From NCBI RefSeq assembly GCF_012062845.1, contig NZ_WWNB01000007.1:1-64000 (forward strand): 64,000 nucleotides of DNA, read 5' to 3'. How positions within the stretch are numbered: position 1 is the stretch's first letter; the number at the start of each line of letters is the position of its first letter. Shown here one piece after another: positions 1 to 8,011 of the stretch. This stretch comes from Halomonas salinarum. GTDB taxonomy: Bacteria; Pseudomonadota; Gammaproteobacteria; Pseudomonadales; Halomonadaceae. Both the position numbers and the translations under genes were made by a program. Under the pieces are notes generated by a model that was given only the letters and a program-made list of their open reading frames with translations, made no database searches and was not told where the DNA came from.

Positions 1-1
1 T

Positions 2-409
2 GTTCAGCTTCGCCGCGTGAGCGGCTTCACCCTGGCCGAGATACGTCGCTACGCCCAACAGGCCATTGCGCCCGGCAGCCAGGTCATCAGTGATGGCCTG
101 GGGTGTTTCCGAGCCTTCGATATCCCCCCCTACGTCCATGAGCGCCACATTACCGGCGGTGGGCGTGCCAGCGTGGAGAATCCCGCGTTCAACTGGGTCA
201 ACACCCTGCTGGGTAACGTGAAAAACGCCATCACTGGCACTTACCATGCCATCCGCGGGCAGCATGCTCCACGGTACCTGGCCGAGTTCGAGTACCGCTT
301 CAATCGGCGCTACGACCTCAAGGCCATGATCCCGCGCTTTCTAACGGTGGCGGCGAGAACGCCGCCGATGCCGTACCGGTTCCTGAAGCTGGCTGAGTCT
401 TATGCGTAA
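2..409 (+). CDS. IS1595-family transposase, C-terminal part
   Basis: This is the distal half of a DDE transposase of the IS1595 (ISXO2-like) family; the reading frame is open to the left edge, so the N-terminal zinc-ribbon and first catalytic residues lie outside the window. Visible family features are the ISDGL segment around the second catalytic Asp, a downstream VENPAFNWVNTLLGN stretch where the family has its Asn/Glu catalytic region, and the ITGTYHAI and RYLAEFEYRFNRR blocks that end these proteins. The stop at 407-409 gives a normal C-terminus (LAESYA). I could not define the right terminal inverted repeat. It marks the start of an IS-rich stretch. Family assignment is fairly sure; whether the whole element is intact cannot be judged here. 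Confidence 0.85.
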   Translation, partial: VQLRRVSGFTLAEIRRYAQQAIAPGSQVISDGLGCFRAFDIPPYVHERHITGGGRASVENPAFNWVNTLLGNVKNAITGTYHAIRGQHAPRYLAEFEYRFNRRYDLKAMIPRFLTVAARTPPMPYRFLKLAESYA

Positions 410-787
410 TCAGGTAGGTTTTTGTGCCAAGATTTCGTGGTTGATAAATTTTCCCGGAGTTACGCATGGGTAGACCACGTCGAATACACTACCATCAGCA
501 CAGCTTAAAGTGCTTCACCCGATCACTGCCAGCCAGAGAGATGGTAGGGAGGGCCGCTATCGGCCAGGAGCAGACATTCGATACCACAAAAGTTCACCTC
601 CCACGATAATGTGGCGCTCTGCTCTCTCCTGATTTCTGATGATGTCATGGGGCCAAGGTGGAGCCCGATTTTATTTTTAGTAGGGATATAATTATACTGA
701 TGCGCGATGACACTTTATGTGCCAACATCAACTCTCAAACAGCTGGCTTCATGCAGCTTAATTGGCCAATTACTGGAGGTAACTATC
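410..787. other. Intergenic stretch downstream of the IS1595 end
   Basis: No convincing gene is seen. An ATG near 466 starts a short frame beginning MGRPRRI, which resembles the first residues of REP-associated (Y1-type) transposases, but similarity stops almost at once and there is no long frame. The end of the stretch, around 670-700, is AT-rich (TTTTATTTTTAG, TATAATTATAC) and could hold the promoter for the small gene at 788. Confidence 0.4.
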
Positions 788-904
788 ATGAGCAAAGGAC
801 AAGACAGTAAAAAAAACACCAAAAAGAAACCACTTTTAACTGCCAAAGAAAAGAAAGCTGCAAAATTATCGAAGAAAAATGAGACCAATGTGCTAGGAAA
901 TTAA
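788..904 (+). CDS. Small lysine-rich protein, 38 residues
   Basis: A 38-residue protein, nearly one third lysine, begins MSKGQDSKKNTKKK and carries a second basic run, KEKKAAKLSKK. The start at 788 is favoured over an upstream in-frame ATG at 707 because a strong ribosome-binding site (TGGAGGT) lies 9 bases before it. Short Lys-rich proteins beginning MSKG...KKNTKK are, to my knowledge, widespread and uncharacterised in gammaproteobacteria. There is no signal peptide, membrane segment or cysteine. The composition would suit binding to nucleic acid or ribosomes, but that is only a guess. It stands alone between IS debris and an apparently empty region. Confidence 0.65.
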   Translation: MSKGQDSKKNTKKKPLLTAKEKKAAKLSKKNETNVLGN

Positions 905-1688
905 ACGAGCCTAGCTAGCTAAGTGCTACGGTGCCCTGCCAAGATCAATATCCAAAGTGCAACATTGTCTAGGCACCGATTACATTAAGTCAACAACGCC
1001 CCCACTTTTCATAATTTTAAACAGCCGCTTTACGCTCTATCCTTTCAGCCTTAATTGACCACCAAACAAACCAAGCGAATAAAAACTGCAAAGATTAAGC
1101 GTGCATATAATAATAGCCTAGATATATCTAAATATTGCTCATAATATAACGCCATATTGTTATTGGCAAGATAGACAGCAGAAATCAAAGAGATCAAACC
1201 ACATACTACCCAAACCCGAGTTTCTGCAACCAAAATACCAATGGGTCCAGCCAGTTAAAAAACCGCTAATCAGCACCAACTCTTTTTGATAGCTCAGATA
1301 AGTATGAACGGTTTTTGGATGGCAAACGTAAGTTAGACAATATTGCTGCCTTACTTCCGTTACCGGCCAGAAGCTGACGTTCAGCGTGAGCAGATATAGC
1401 GGTGAGCGTTCCGGTGGCCTTAAGAGCCTTCGTAACGAAGATTACGTTTTTCCAAGTTACCGGAGCAAATCGATCCACTTGCTCACATGGCAATACGTAC
1501 GCACCGTTGAATGGCGGTCTCAGTGACCCAGCCCTAAAACGGAAGACCACGAGTTTCCAACCGCGCTACGTTAAAGGGGGTCCTGTTAGTTCTGAAGTCC
1601 GGGATTCCATGGGAGGTGCTACCCCATGATGAAAGGAACGCCTGGAGGCGTTCCTTCCAAGCATCTACCCTCAGCAATATCCTAATCT
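905..1688. other. Long stretch with no assured gene
   Basis: The DNA is AT-richer than its surroundings. On the minus strand at 1051-1233 there is a frame, opened by TTG, encoding a hydrophobic 60-residue segment (VVCGLISLISAVYLA, then LLLYARLIFAVFIRLVCLVV). It could be the tail of a decayed membrane protein, since the open frame runs a little further upstream without a good start. Two overlapping frames at 1266-1629 on opposite strands resemble nothing I recognise and lack ribosome-binding sites. Confidence 0.35.
1633..1656. terminator. Perfect 10-bp hairpin
   Basis: Two 10-base arms (1633-1642 and 1647-1656) around a TGGA loop are exactly complementary. There is no T-run on either side, so it is a terminator-like hairpin rather than a classical intrinsic terminator. 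It lies 33 bases downstream of the cupin gene's stop (minus strand), which would suit a role at the end of that transcript. Confidence 0.45.
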
Positions 1689-2105
1689 CTAGTTTTGCGC
1701 ATCCTCCTCCAGAAACGCTTTCTCCTTCGGACTGACCTGGAACACCACCAAATAGGCCGGTTGGTCGGTCGTGTTCAGTGCCCTCATTCGAGTATCCAGT
1801 GGTTCAGCCACTGCTTCTCCCGCTTTGATCGTCTTGGTCTCTCCCCCCACCTCAAGCGCCACCTCTCCTTCGACGACATACACATAGACAGGGCTGGGAT
1901 GGGTGTGCCACGCAGCGGCCGTGTGCGGATCCATCGCCACCCGGACCACTCGCACGGATTGAGTGCCAGGGGGCAGCTCAATATCTTGTGCCAACACCTC
2001 TTCCAACTCCGAAGCGGGCTTATCGATTTCCGTCAGGTCTTGAGCAACCCCCCATGATGATGCGATCAACAAGGCGGCACCAGCCGCCCACGCAAGCAGT
2101 TTCAT
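1689..2105 (-). CDS. Exported cupin-domain protein
   Basis: A 138-residue protein with an N-terminal signal peptide (MKLLAWAAGAALLIASSWGVAQ, cleavage probably near residue 22) followed by a single cupin barrel. The first cupin motif is visible as AAAWHTHPSPVYVYVVEGEV with two His and a Glu that commonly bind a metal; the second motif (GEAVAEPLDTRMRALNTTDQPAYLVVFQV) lacks the usual His, so metal binding may be incomplete. It should act in the periplasm; substrate unknown. An AGGAGG ribosome-binding site precedes the ATG by 7 bases. It is monocistronic in this window. Confidence 0.8.
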   Translation of the reverse strand: MKLLAWAAGAALLIASSWGVAQDLTEIDKPASELEEVLAQDIELPPGTQSVRVVRVAMDPHTAAAWHTHPSPVYVYVVEGEVALEVGGETKTIKAGEAVAEPLDTRMRALNTTDQPAYLVVFQVSPKEKAFLEEDAQN

Positions 2106-2460
2106 AGTAAACCTCCTATCCCCTCAGGGCAGTGCATGATCCAGCAATATCGCCGCAGCTGAGACGCGCGGCACCTCAACTACAACTTTAGTCAAGTCTC
2201 CAGGAACCGCCATTTAAAGGATCCGCTGCTCAATTTGTCTGTAGGAGACGTCAGGCGACCGGCGGCTCCACTCGGAGGGGCTGAATATCCGAGCGGATCA
2301 ACCGGTCAGAGTGAGGCACGTTCCGGGTAATGCATAGGAGGACTTCAGCCGCATTGGCCAAGCTTAGCCAGATAAATAGAGATTACAGTCGGTGGGTCTC
2401 TTGTTCATTATCCATGAACGCGTTGATCTCGCGACGCATCTTCAACTCGAACCCGTTCAG
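2106..2460. other. Intergenic stretch upstream of the cupin gene
   Basis: No gene is recognisable on either strand. It must contain the cupin promoter, but I see no convincing -35/-10 pair or palindrome. Confidence 0.4.
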
Positions 2461-2724
2461 TTACGTTTCCATCGGCTCCTCATCTAGTTTATTCAAGGCA
2501 TGATTGCACCAGAAATCTTTAGGCACCATGCCCAATGATGCTTCAGGCGTGCTGCATGACAGTGTGACTTTACATAGCGCATAGCCGGTTTCGGCCAAGA
2601 GCGGACGATTGATCAAAACTGATATAACGCTTGAGCCATCGGGCGTCGTAAGGACGTGTCGATTTAAAGAGAAATGATGTGAGCTTACTTCTGGAAGTAT
2701 TGGATCAATGACTGCCAACTGCAT
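2461..2724 (-). CDS. Hypothetical protein, 87 residues
   Basis: An open frame of 87 residues (begins MQLAVIDPILPEV, ends DEEPMET) downstream of the outer-membrane-protein gene on the same strand. No family is recognised; there is no signal peptide or membrane helix, and it has three cysteines. No good ribosome-binding site precedes the ATG, and the strong hairpin at 2818-2843 separates it from the upstream gene, so it would need its own promoter. It may be a degraded or chance frame. Confidence 0.3.
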   Translation of the reverse strand: MQLAVIDPILPEVSSHHFSLNRHVLTTPDGSSVISVLINRPLLAETGYALCKVTLSCSTPEASLGMVPKDFWCNHALNKLDEEPMET

Positions 2725-2817
2725 TGCGTGACAAGGCGACAGTAAAAGTGTCCCAGAACCCGACGCCGGAAATGGAAAGTGCTGATTTTAGATGTCAATC
2801 TTGTCCGGTGATGTGAG

Positions 2818-2843
2818 AGGAGGGGGAGGCAACTCCCCCTCCT
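2818..2843 (-). terminator. Strong hairpin after the outer-membrane-protein gene
   Basis: Two 11-base arms (2818-2828 and 2833-2843) around a GCAA loop pair perfectly, 23 bases downstream of the minus-strand stop at 2866. There is no clear U-run after it, but position and stability suit a terminator. Confidence 0.65.
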
Positions 2844-2865
2844 ACGCGGTGCGTGGTCGAGCAGT

Positions 2866-3396
2866 TTAGAATTTGAACAATGCACCTATGGAAAACAGAT
2901 CAATGTCATTGTCAATATCATACCACTCCCACTCACCGACAACACCGAGCTGGTCAGTGAACATATATTGACCGCCGAGGCCATACATGAGGTCAGTGCC
3001 ATCGTCGTCAGTACCGGACGCAGCACCGCCCCCTTTAACATCCCACATAATCGTGCCGAACTTGCCGAAGACGTCGAACTGCTCGTTGAGCGGCAGGATG
3101 CCTTTCGCAGCGAGTGTCCAGCCGTCCGCTTCGGCGCTGACTGCCGAACCGCCTACGGATCCACTGATCTCACCAAAATCTACCCAGGCGGCCTCGAAGG
3201 CGATATTCGAATTCATCTCCCAACCGCCGAAGATCTTCCAGCTGGTATCATTATCGTCGCAACTGGTTACACCATCACACGCATCGATGGTTGCCTGCCC
3301 GATGCCCGCTCCACCATAAAAGCCATTCTCTGCGAGAGCATTGCCCGTCAGACCCAGCGTCAACAAAATGGAACCAATGATTTTCGTTTTGTTCAT
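2866..3396 (-). CDS. Small outer-membrane beta-barrel protein (OmpA/porin-like)
   Basis: A 176-residue protein with a signal peptide (MNKTKIIGSILLTLGLTGNALA, cleaved before ENGFYGGAG) and alternating aromatic/hydrophobic strands typical of an eight-stranded outer-membrane barrel. The C-terminus ends in phenylalanine (SIGALFKF), the recognition signal for the BAM complex. Loops are acidic (SCDDNDTSWK, GTDDDGTD), as expected for a halophile. Two cysteines in the first loop (DACDGVTSCDD) could form a disulfide. It belongs to the broad family that includes OmpX/OmpA barrels; the ligand is unknown. A TTAGGAGC ribosome-binding site supports the start. Probably monocistronic. Confidence 0.8.
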   Translation of the reverse strand: MNKTKIIGSILLTLGLTGNALAENGFYGGAGIGQATIDACDGVTSCDDNDTSWKIFGGWEMNSNIAFEAAWVDFGEISGSVGGSAVSAEADGWTLAAKGILPLNEQFDVFGKFGTIMWDVKGGGAASGTDDDGTDLMYGLGGQYMFTDQLGVVGEWEWYDIDNDIDLFSIGALFKF

Positions 3397-3609
3397 GACC
3401 TGCTCCTAATAGCAGCCCCGCAATAATCATCCGGACAAACCATTTATACCTGCTGTGCAACAGTATAGTGTAATTCGACTTACCTTCCCCTATACCTGAA
3501 TCCGTGAGGCCGCCCCTGGAATGCATCTAACCCACTGACCTGCATGGCAATATAGTGGATATCGCCATTCGCCCAGACAGTACTATGCGGCGGCGCTTTC
3601 AGATCACCG

Positions 3610-3875
3610 GTGTCGACAGCATCGATAGCCGCTTCCCCACCACCTGTGCATGCGCACCAGCGACGTAGTCAAGAGCTACCTGGGCCTGCTGTGTCTGAGC
3701 ATGAGCGACTATGGCGCTATCCTTCCGCCGCGACAAGCCCTTCCAGCAACTGCTGCCCCCTGCAAAAGGTGCCGAGCAGGGCGACGCTTTGACGGCGGCT
3801 TCGACAGCCAGGCGCACCTGGCGCTTCTGGAACAGCAGCGGCTGGCCTTTGCCGGCATGTCAGCTTCGGGTCGAC
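3610..3875 (+). pseudogene. Decayed IS1380-type transposase, N-terminal fragment
   Basis: Three forward frames in succession give pieces that line up with the N-terminal part of IS1380-family transposases: DVVKSYLGLLCLSMSDYGAI (from 3662), then SFRRDKPFQQLLP (from about 3720), then VPSRATL (from about 3768), then RFDGGFDSQAHLALLEQQ (from about 3788). Each switch is a frameshift, and the DDE catalytic part is absent, so the copy is dead. Recognition rests on memory of the family pattern (KSYLGLL...SDF.AI...FR.D.FF...VPS..TLRQR) and needs a database check. Confidence 0.55.
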
Positions 3876-3880
3876 AGCAG

Positions 3881-4231
3881 TCATTCACCCCCTACCCTTT
3901 GCTCAACCTTCTCATCATCAAACGCCAACCTCCCTGCTATCACCGCCATCTCTTCCAGCGGCCTTTCATAACTCCACGCCACATCGGTGTGATCGCCAAA
4001 CGAGAAGTACGTGGCGTCGCCCTTGAATGGGCAATGGGTCACGGTCTCGGAGTGGGTCAGCAGGTCCATCCGTACGTCGTCGCGGGGCAGGTACTGCCGC
4101 GGCGGGTAGCCGCGTTCGCGGAGTTCGACGGCGCGGGTGGTGTCGGCGAGCAGGCGGTCGCCGATTCTCACCTGCACCCGGCGGTCGTGCGGGTGCAGGA
4201 TGATGCAGGGCTCGGAGGAAGCCGTTGCCAT
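3881..4231 (-). CDS. DUF427 domain protein
   Basis: A 116-residue soluble protein matching the DUF427 family over nearly its whole length: HDRRVQVRIGDRLLADTTRAVEL at the start of the beta-domain, and the family hallmark around residues 60-95 with CPFKGDATYFSF followed by DVAWSYERPLEEM. The family's biochemical role is not established; the fold is a small beta-tent. A purine-rich GCAGGGA lies upstream of the ATG. It is flanked by an IS1380 remnant and an RND-pump remnant, so it may have been carried in with mobile DNA. Family assignment is solid; function is unknown. Confidence 0.8.
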   Translation of the reverse strand: MATASSEPCIILHPHDRRVQVRIGDRLLADTTRAVELRERGYPPRQYLPRDDVRMDLLTHSETVTHCPFKGDATYFSFGDHTDVAWSYERPLEEMAVIAGRLAFDDEKVEQRVGGE

Positions 4232-4468
4232 ATGGGTATCCCTGCGTACGGGCCGTGTCGTTATGGTGTTCTTGGTTTTCTGATATTCAGCCTAGCACCG
4301 AAGAATGGTTTTCCCCCTTGCTCGAGATCAACGGTAGGGGAGATATAGACGTCTGAATCAGCCGCTGATTGACGTCGAGCAGGCGAAGTCGATCTAGGGA
4401 CGGCGGCGCTCACGGATGAAGGAAGGTGCAGCACTGGCGCCGTGGCATGGCTGGCGTTGGCGGCTGAG

Positions 4469-4603
4469 TCAGCATGAGCCTTCCCCGCGAGCGGTATCGC
4501 CTGCCGCCTGCTTGGCCCTGGCCATCAACATATACAGCGACGGCACCACGAACAGGATGAACAGCGTACCGATCGCCACCAGGTCGATCGAGTTGCGAGT
4601 CAT
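4469..4603 (-). pseudogene. C-terminal remnant of an RND efflux permease
   Basis: Forty-four residues on the minus strand (TRNSIDLVAIGTLFILFVVP followed by SLYMLMAR) match the last transmembrane helix of HAE1-type RND multidrug efflux permeases, which typically end with a TLFTLFVVPSLY-like motif. Everything before this helix is missing; the frame upstream continues only a few codons. It is a dead tail of a roughly 1,030-residue transporter and shows that a deletion or insertion has removed the pump operon here. Confidence 0.7.
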
Positions 4604-4748
4604 CAGCGGCCCCGCGGTATGGGGCCGAGATGACAGGAGAAAATCGCGGCATTGATGAGAATAAAGGGGGGCTGTCTCCGATTACCCAACTTCTAGCTGC
4701 TATCGGCCAGAAACAGGCAATCATCGTGACTTGATATGATGCTCGCCA

Positions 4749-5333
4749 TCAGGTGCTCGTCGCCTGCAGGGCATCGCTATGCAGTCCATCCCACTGCTCC
4801 GACGTTAATCGGTACAACCGCACCGGACGGTCATGAAAGTCAATGATGTCGAATTCATTGAATCCAGCTTTCTCTGCAACCCTTAGAGATGCGACATGCT
4901 CAGGCTCAATGATGACTACCACCGAGCTGGACTGTCTCTTCCTGAAGGCATCATTCAGTACCGCTTTCGCCGCCTCGGATGTTAGGCCCTGGTTCCAATA
5001 ACGCGTGGCAATTCGGTAGCCCAAGTTGATTTCCTCAACACCGGCGACCATTTCTGGCCCAACACCACAGAACCCCACGAGTGCAGAGTCTTTTTTATCG
5101 ATGAGGGCCCATGGCCCTACGCCATGCGAGTCGTAACAGGCTAAGCACCACTCGATGAATTTGCGGGTAGCCACTTCATCACAGACGCCCCGGACCGAGT
5201 GCTTCATCACCTCAGGATCACTGAGTATTTCAGTCAATGCCGGAACGTCGCTGAGAGACAGCGGCCGTATGGCCAGGCGCTCCGTTTCACAAATTTCCAC
5301 CACCGCCTCCCTGTACCTAGCGTCAAAGCTCAT
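4749..5333 (-). CDS. GNAT-family N-acetyltransferase (RimJ/RimL type)
   Basis: A 194-residue acetyltransferase of the GNAT fold. It opens with CETERLAIRPLSLSDVPALTEIL, the beta1-alpha1 signature of RimJ/RimL-like members, has the SALVGFCGVGPE strand, and the acetyl-CoA loop region YRIATRYWNQGLTSEAAKAV around residues 105-130. It presumably transfers acetyl from acetyl-CoA to an amine or protein N-terminus; the substrate cannot be predicted. The start at 5333 (MSFDARY) overlaps the end of the upstream acetyltransferase gene by 11 bases, so the two are translationally coupled. A longer frame upstream runs through that gene and is not credible. Confidence 0.8.
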   Translation of the reverse strand: MSFDARYREAVVEICETERLAIRPLSLSDVPALTEILSDPEVMKHSVRGVCDEVATRKFIEWCLACYDSHGVGPWALIDKKDSALVGFCGVGPEMVAGVEEINLGYRIATRYWNQGLTSEAAKAVLNDAFRKRQSSSVVVIIEPEHVASLRVAEKAGFNEFDIIDFHDRPVRLYRLTSEQWDGLHSDALQATST

Positions 5334-5868
5334 CGACGCTGAAGGCGTACGGTGCAGCGTCTGGTTGGACCGCCCGGTGGTATCTAATCTCGACCAGCGC
5401 CTTGCCATCAATTTCGATGACCTTGGAGGCCCCATCAAGATGAAACCCCGCCATTTCATAGAAACGTCTGGCATGGAGATTTTCCTCGAGCACCCAAAGA
5501 GTGATGGAGCGGTATCCTTTGTTCATCAACTGCAGAACTGCGTCATCCAATAGTCCTCTACCCATACCTTGGCCCCACCGGGAGTGATCAAGATAGATTG
5601 CATAGAGTTCGCCAACGCCCTGACCATCGTCGTCACGACTTGGGCCAAAAGAGGTCCATCCCACGACTGCCCCATCTGGCAGGACTGCTAACCGAGTTCC
5701 TTCAATGGAATTCGAAAGCGTTCTTGTCCACCAGTCTTCTCGGTCTTCCTTGTTGAGGCATGCCAAATGGCTGTCCGGCACAATGCCAGCATAGGCAATA
5801 CGCCAAGTTTCGACGTGAATACGCGCGACTTCTGCTGCGTCTGCTTCTTCTGCTGTACGAATGGTCAT
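5323..5868 (-). CDS. GNAT-family N-acetyltransferase
   Basis: A 181-residue acetyltransferase of the GNAT superfamily, first of a two-gene operon with the RimJ/RimL-type gene downstream. It begins MTIRTAEEADAAEVARIHVE, typical of the family, and carries the acetyl-CoA pyrophosphate-binding loop RWGQGMGRGLLDDAVLQL (residues about 104-121), followed by the C-terminal ARRFYEMAGFHLDG motif. Substrate unknown. The start at 5868 is chosen because the family's first beta-strand begins there; a longer in-frame extension to 5976 adds a basic segment unlike the family. Confidence 0.8.
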   Translation of the reverse strand: MTIRTAEEADAAEVARIHVETWRIAYAGIVPDSHLACLNKEDREDWWTRTLSNSIEGTRLAVLPDGAVVGWTSFGPSRDDDGQGVGELYAIYLDHSRWGQGMGRGLLDDAVLQLMNKGYRSITLWVLEENLHARRFYEMAGFHLDGASKVIEIDGKALVEIRYHRAVQPDAAPYAFSVDEL

Positions 5869-6177
5869 GTCCGTGCGGGCCAACAGGTATTTGACTGCGC
5901 GCTTGAATATCCACTTGAACCCTCTTGCCACCTTCGCCTGCACAGTCGCTTTAGAGTCGACACCGGATTGCCGCACGTCGGTTCGAAACTGGCTTTCTCA
6001 CGCTACCGCCGGGTGAAGCCATATCAGGCACCACCATCCTGGCAGTCGCGACCCTCTGGGGCCCACGCCCCCTTCCCTCTGGGGCGACAAATGCTTCACT
6101 ACCACCTAAGTTAACGTGCTTTGACGTTGATGCACTCGCCCCGGACTTAACCGGCAGACGGCATTCGGGCGACGGGC
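5869..6177. other. Intergenic stretch
   Basis: No gene is recognised. A pair of short direct GC-rich repeats (CCCTCTGGGGC at about 6051 and 6076) is visible. The promoter of the acetyltransferase pair should lie here. Confidence 0.35.
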
Positions 6178-6594
6178 CTAGGCAACATCATCGCTCGGGC
6201 CGATCCAGCAGAAGGGGTTGTAGGCCACTTCCCACAGGTGGCCGTCGGGGTCGGCGAAGTAGCCGGAATAGCCACCCCAGAAGACCTGCTGCGCAGGCTT
6301 GACCAGAGTGGCGCCGGCGGCCACCGCCTGCGTAAGCAGTGCGTCGACCTCGGTCTCGGAGCCCAGGTTGTGGGCCAGGGCGACGCCGCGAAAACCGTTG
6401 CCCTCGGCCGGCACGCCGGCATCCTCGGCGAGCGCCTCGCGGCCATACAGGCCGAGCCAACTACCGTTGAGCGGAAAGAAGGCCACCTCGGGGGGCGAGT
6501 CCATGCGTGGCAGGCCAAGGCCCTGCTCGTAGAAACGGACCGAACGCGCCAGGTCGCTGACGCCGAGAGTGATCATGCTGATTCTGGGGGTCAT
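6178..6594 (-). CDS. VOC-family (glyoxalase-like) protein
   Basis: A 138-residue protein of the vicinal-oxygen-chelate fold. It opens with RISMITLGVSDLARSVRFYE, and the second beta-alpha module ends with GYFADPDGHLWEVAYNP, whose His/Glu positions bind the metal in this superfamily. Members include glyoxalases, dioxygenases and antibiotic-binding proteins; the substrate cannot be assigned. The start at 6594 is chosen for the GGAGGGA ribosome-binding site 6 bases upstream and because the fold starts there. Single gene on the minus strand. Confidence 0.85.
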   Translation of the reverse strand: MTPRISMITLGVSDLARSVRFYEQGLGLPRMDSPPEVAFFPLNGSWLGLYGREALAEDAGVPAEGNGFRGVALAHNLGSETEVDALLTQAVAAGATLVKPAQQVFWGGYSGYFADPDGHLWEVAYNPFCWIGPSDDVA

Positions 6595-6905
6595 GGCGGC
6601 TCCCTCCGATGAACGGCCTGCCTCCGTACGGCCATGCGCGGCAGGATGGATCAGCACTGAGCATGGTGCAGGCCCCGCCGGCTCGCAAGCTCTGCCCAGG
6701 CTCGCCACGCGCCAGACGAATCCCCCAGGGCGTAGACGCTCCCCCGCCGCCAGCAGTGCACCGCAATGCCTTCACCGCCTTCTACGACGAGCTGGAGGCC
6801 ATCGTCACCGGGACCGATTCGCGGGAATCGCTCGAGTATGTGGCAGGCAAGCGAGGAGATCGCTAATCTATCCAAGGGCCGAGTCACCGACAGGAGTCGT
6901 TTGCC
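6595..6905. other. Region between VOC and DUF488 genes
   Basis: A plus-strand frame ending at 6866 encodes a protein-like tail (AFTAFYDELEAIVTGTDSRE, ending GKRGDR) but has no plausible start, so it may be the end of a lost gene. A ribosome-binding site for the DUF488 gene is not obvious (ACAGGAGTC at about 6891 is the best candidate). Confidence 0.3.
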
Positions 6906-7364
6906 ATGGAGTATGACATTCAGTTGAAGCGTATCTATGCCGAACCGGAGGCCGACGACGGCGCGCGCGTGCTGGTGGATCGGCTGTGGCCACGCGGCAA
7001 ACGCCGGGAAACGCTGGCCCTGAATGACTGGTATCGTGATGCCTCGCCCTCCAACGGCCTGCGTCGCGACTGGCATCAGGACAAGATCAGCCATGCGGTC
7101 TTCGCCCGCCGCTATCGCTGGGAGATGGCGGATGCCGAGGACTGCCTGCTGCCGCTGATGCGCCTAGCGCGCCAGGGCCGCCTGACGCTGCTGTCCGCGG
7201 CCCGCGATCTGGAACAATCCCACCTGCCGATCCTGCGCGAGGCACTACTCGAGGCCCTGGCCGAGGAAGACCGCGAGGCCGATGACACGACCCCCAGCTC
7301 GCCTCCCTGCTATGCGGCTTCCATGACCACCGAGGTTGGGGCCGGACAACGGCCGGACTCATGA
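6906..7364 (+). CDS. DUF488 family protein (intact copy)
   Basis: A 152-residue protein of the DUF488 (YeaO-like) family. Diagnostic segments are IQLKRIYAEPEADDGARVLV, then DRLWPRGKRRE near residues 25-36, and the C-terminal TLLSAARDLEQSHLPILREA. The family's reaction is not known. The tail after residue 125 (EEDREADDTTPSSPP...) is low-complexity. It lies 68 bases before a truncated NAD(P)H-oxidoreductase gene; the same pair occurs again at 20.46-21.18 kb, where the DUF488 gene is the damaged partner. An AGGAG-containing ribosome-binding site lies upstream. Confidence 0.8.
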   Translation: MEYDIQLKRIYAEPEADDGARVLVDRLWPRGKRRETLALNDWYRDASPSNGLRRDWHQDKISHAVFARRYRWEMADAEDCLLPLMRLARQGRLTLLSAARDLEQSHLPILREALLEALAEEDREADDTTPSSPPCYAASMTTEVGAGQRPDS

Positions 7365-7432
7365 TCCGGGGGCTAAGCCACCCACTGGCCAGCCTCTAGC
7401 CAAGCACTACGCCGGCTGGCACCCTGCCGACC

Positions 7433-7681
7433 ATGACCAAGCGACTGCTCATCGTGGCCCATGCGCCCTCCCCCAATACCCAGCGCCTTCGCGACGCCGC
7501 CGCGCATGGCGCCCGCCACCCGGATATCGACGATATCGAGGTGGTGGTGAAGGCGCCCCTCGACGCCGGCCCGGACGATATCCGCGCCTGCGATGCTATC
7601 CTGCTCGGCACCACCGAGAATCTTGGCTATATGAGCGGCGCCCTGAAGGACTTCTTTTCCTTAGACATATCTATTCTCTGA
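7433..7681 (+). pseudogene. Truncated NAD(P)H-dependent flavoprotein oxidoreductase (left copy)
   Basis: Residues 1-75 (MTKRLLIVAHAPSPNTQRL... GALKDFF) are the FMN-binding half of a flavodoxin-fold oxidoreductase, closely matching the intact gene at 20717-21181. Bases 7508-7612 are identical by eye to 20792-20896, while the flanks of that block differ at a number of positions. After DFF the sequence becomes unrelated (SLDISIL, stop), marking a junction at about 7655 where another sequence was joined. Without its C-terminal half it is unlikely to function. Confidence 0.8.
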
Positions 7682-7712
7682 ATTTCGTTGCTCGTCAGGC
7701 CTGCCCGTGCCG

Positions 7713-7754
7713 TTATACAAGGTAAGAGTCGGGTTGACTGTCATCATTGTTCAT
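7713..7754 (-). other. 13-codon reading frame with a strong ribosome-binding site
   Basis: On the minus strand, AAAGGAGGTG precedes an ATG by 4 bases and opens the frame MNNDDSQPDSYLV, stop. The binding site is far better than chance. It could be the 5' end of a gene cut off at the nearby junction (about 7655), or a leader peptide. I cannot tell which. Confidence 0.3.
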
Positions 7755-8011
7755 GACGCACCTCCTTTGCATGGCCTATTGGTTCAGTAATACGCCATAA
7801 ATGCTTCATGGTTTTATGAGTGTATGTGCCATTTTTAACCAAGTGTTGTGCATTTCTCCAAGGTCAGCATAACTCATTCATTGACCTGTGGCATTATGTG
7901 GTAGCACATGGTCTAAGCTGTTCATTGCTAATGAAGAAACAATGCCCTCTATCATTACTGGGGTTGGGAATTTCGTCAAAATATCTGAAGTGCCTTTCAA
8001 AGGGGGTTGTG

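Noticed and set aside
466..620. A possible REP-associated (Y1) transposase start, MGRPRRI
   Set aside because: Likeness ends after about seven residues and the frame does not continue the family's HUH region.
1266..1629. Two opposing frames of 94 and 75 codons
   Set aside because: They overlap each other, match no family I know and have no ribosome-binding site.
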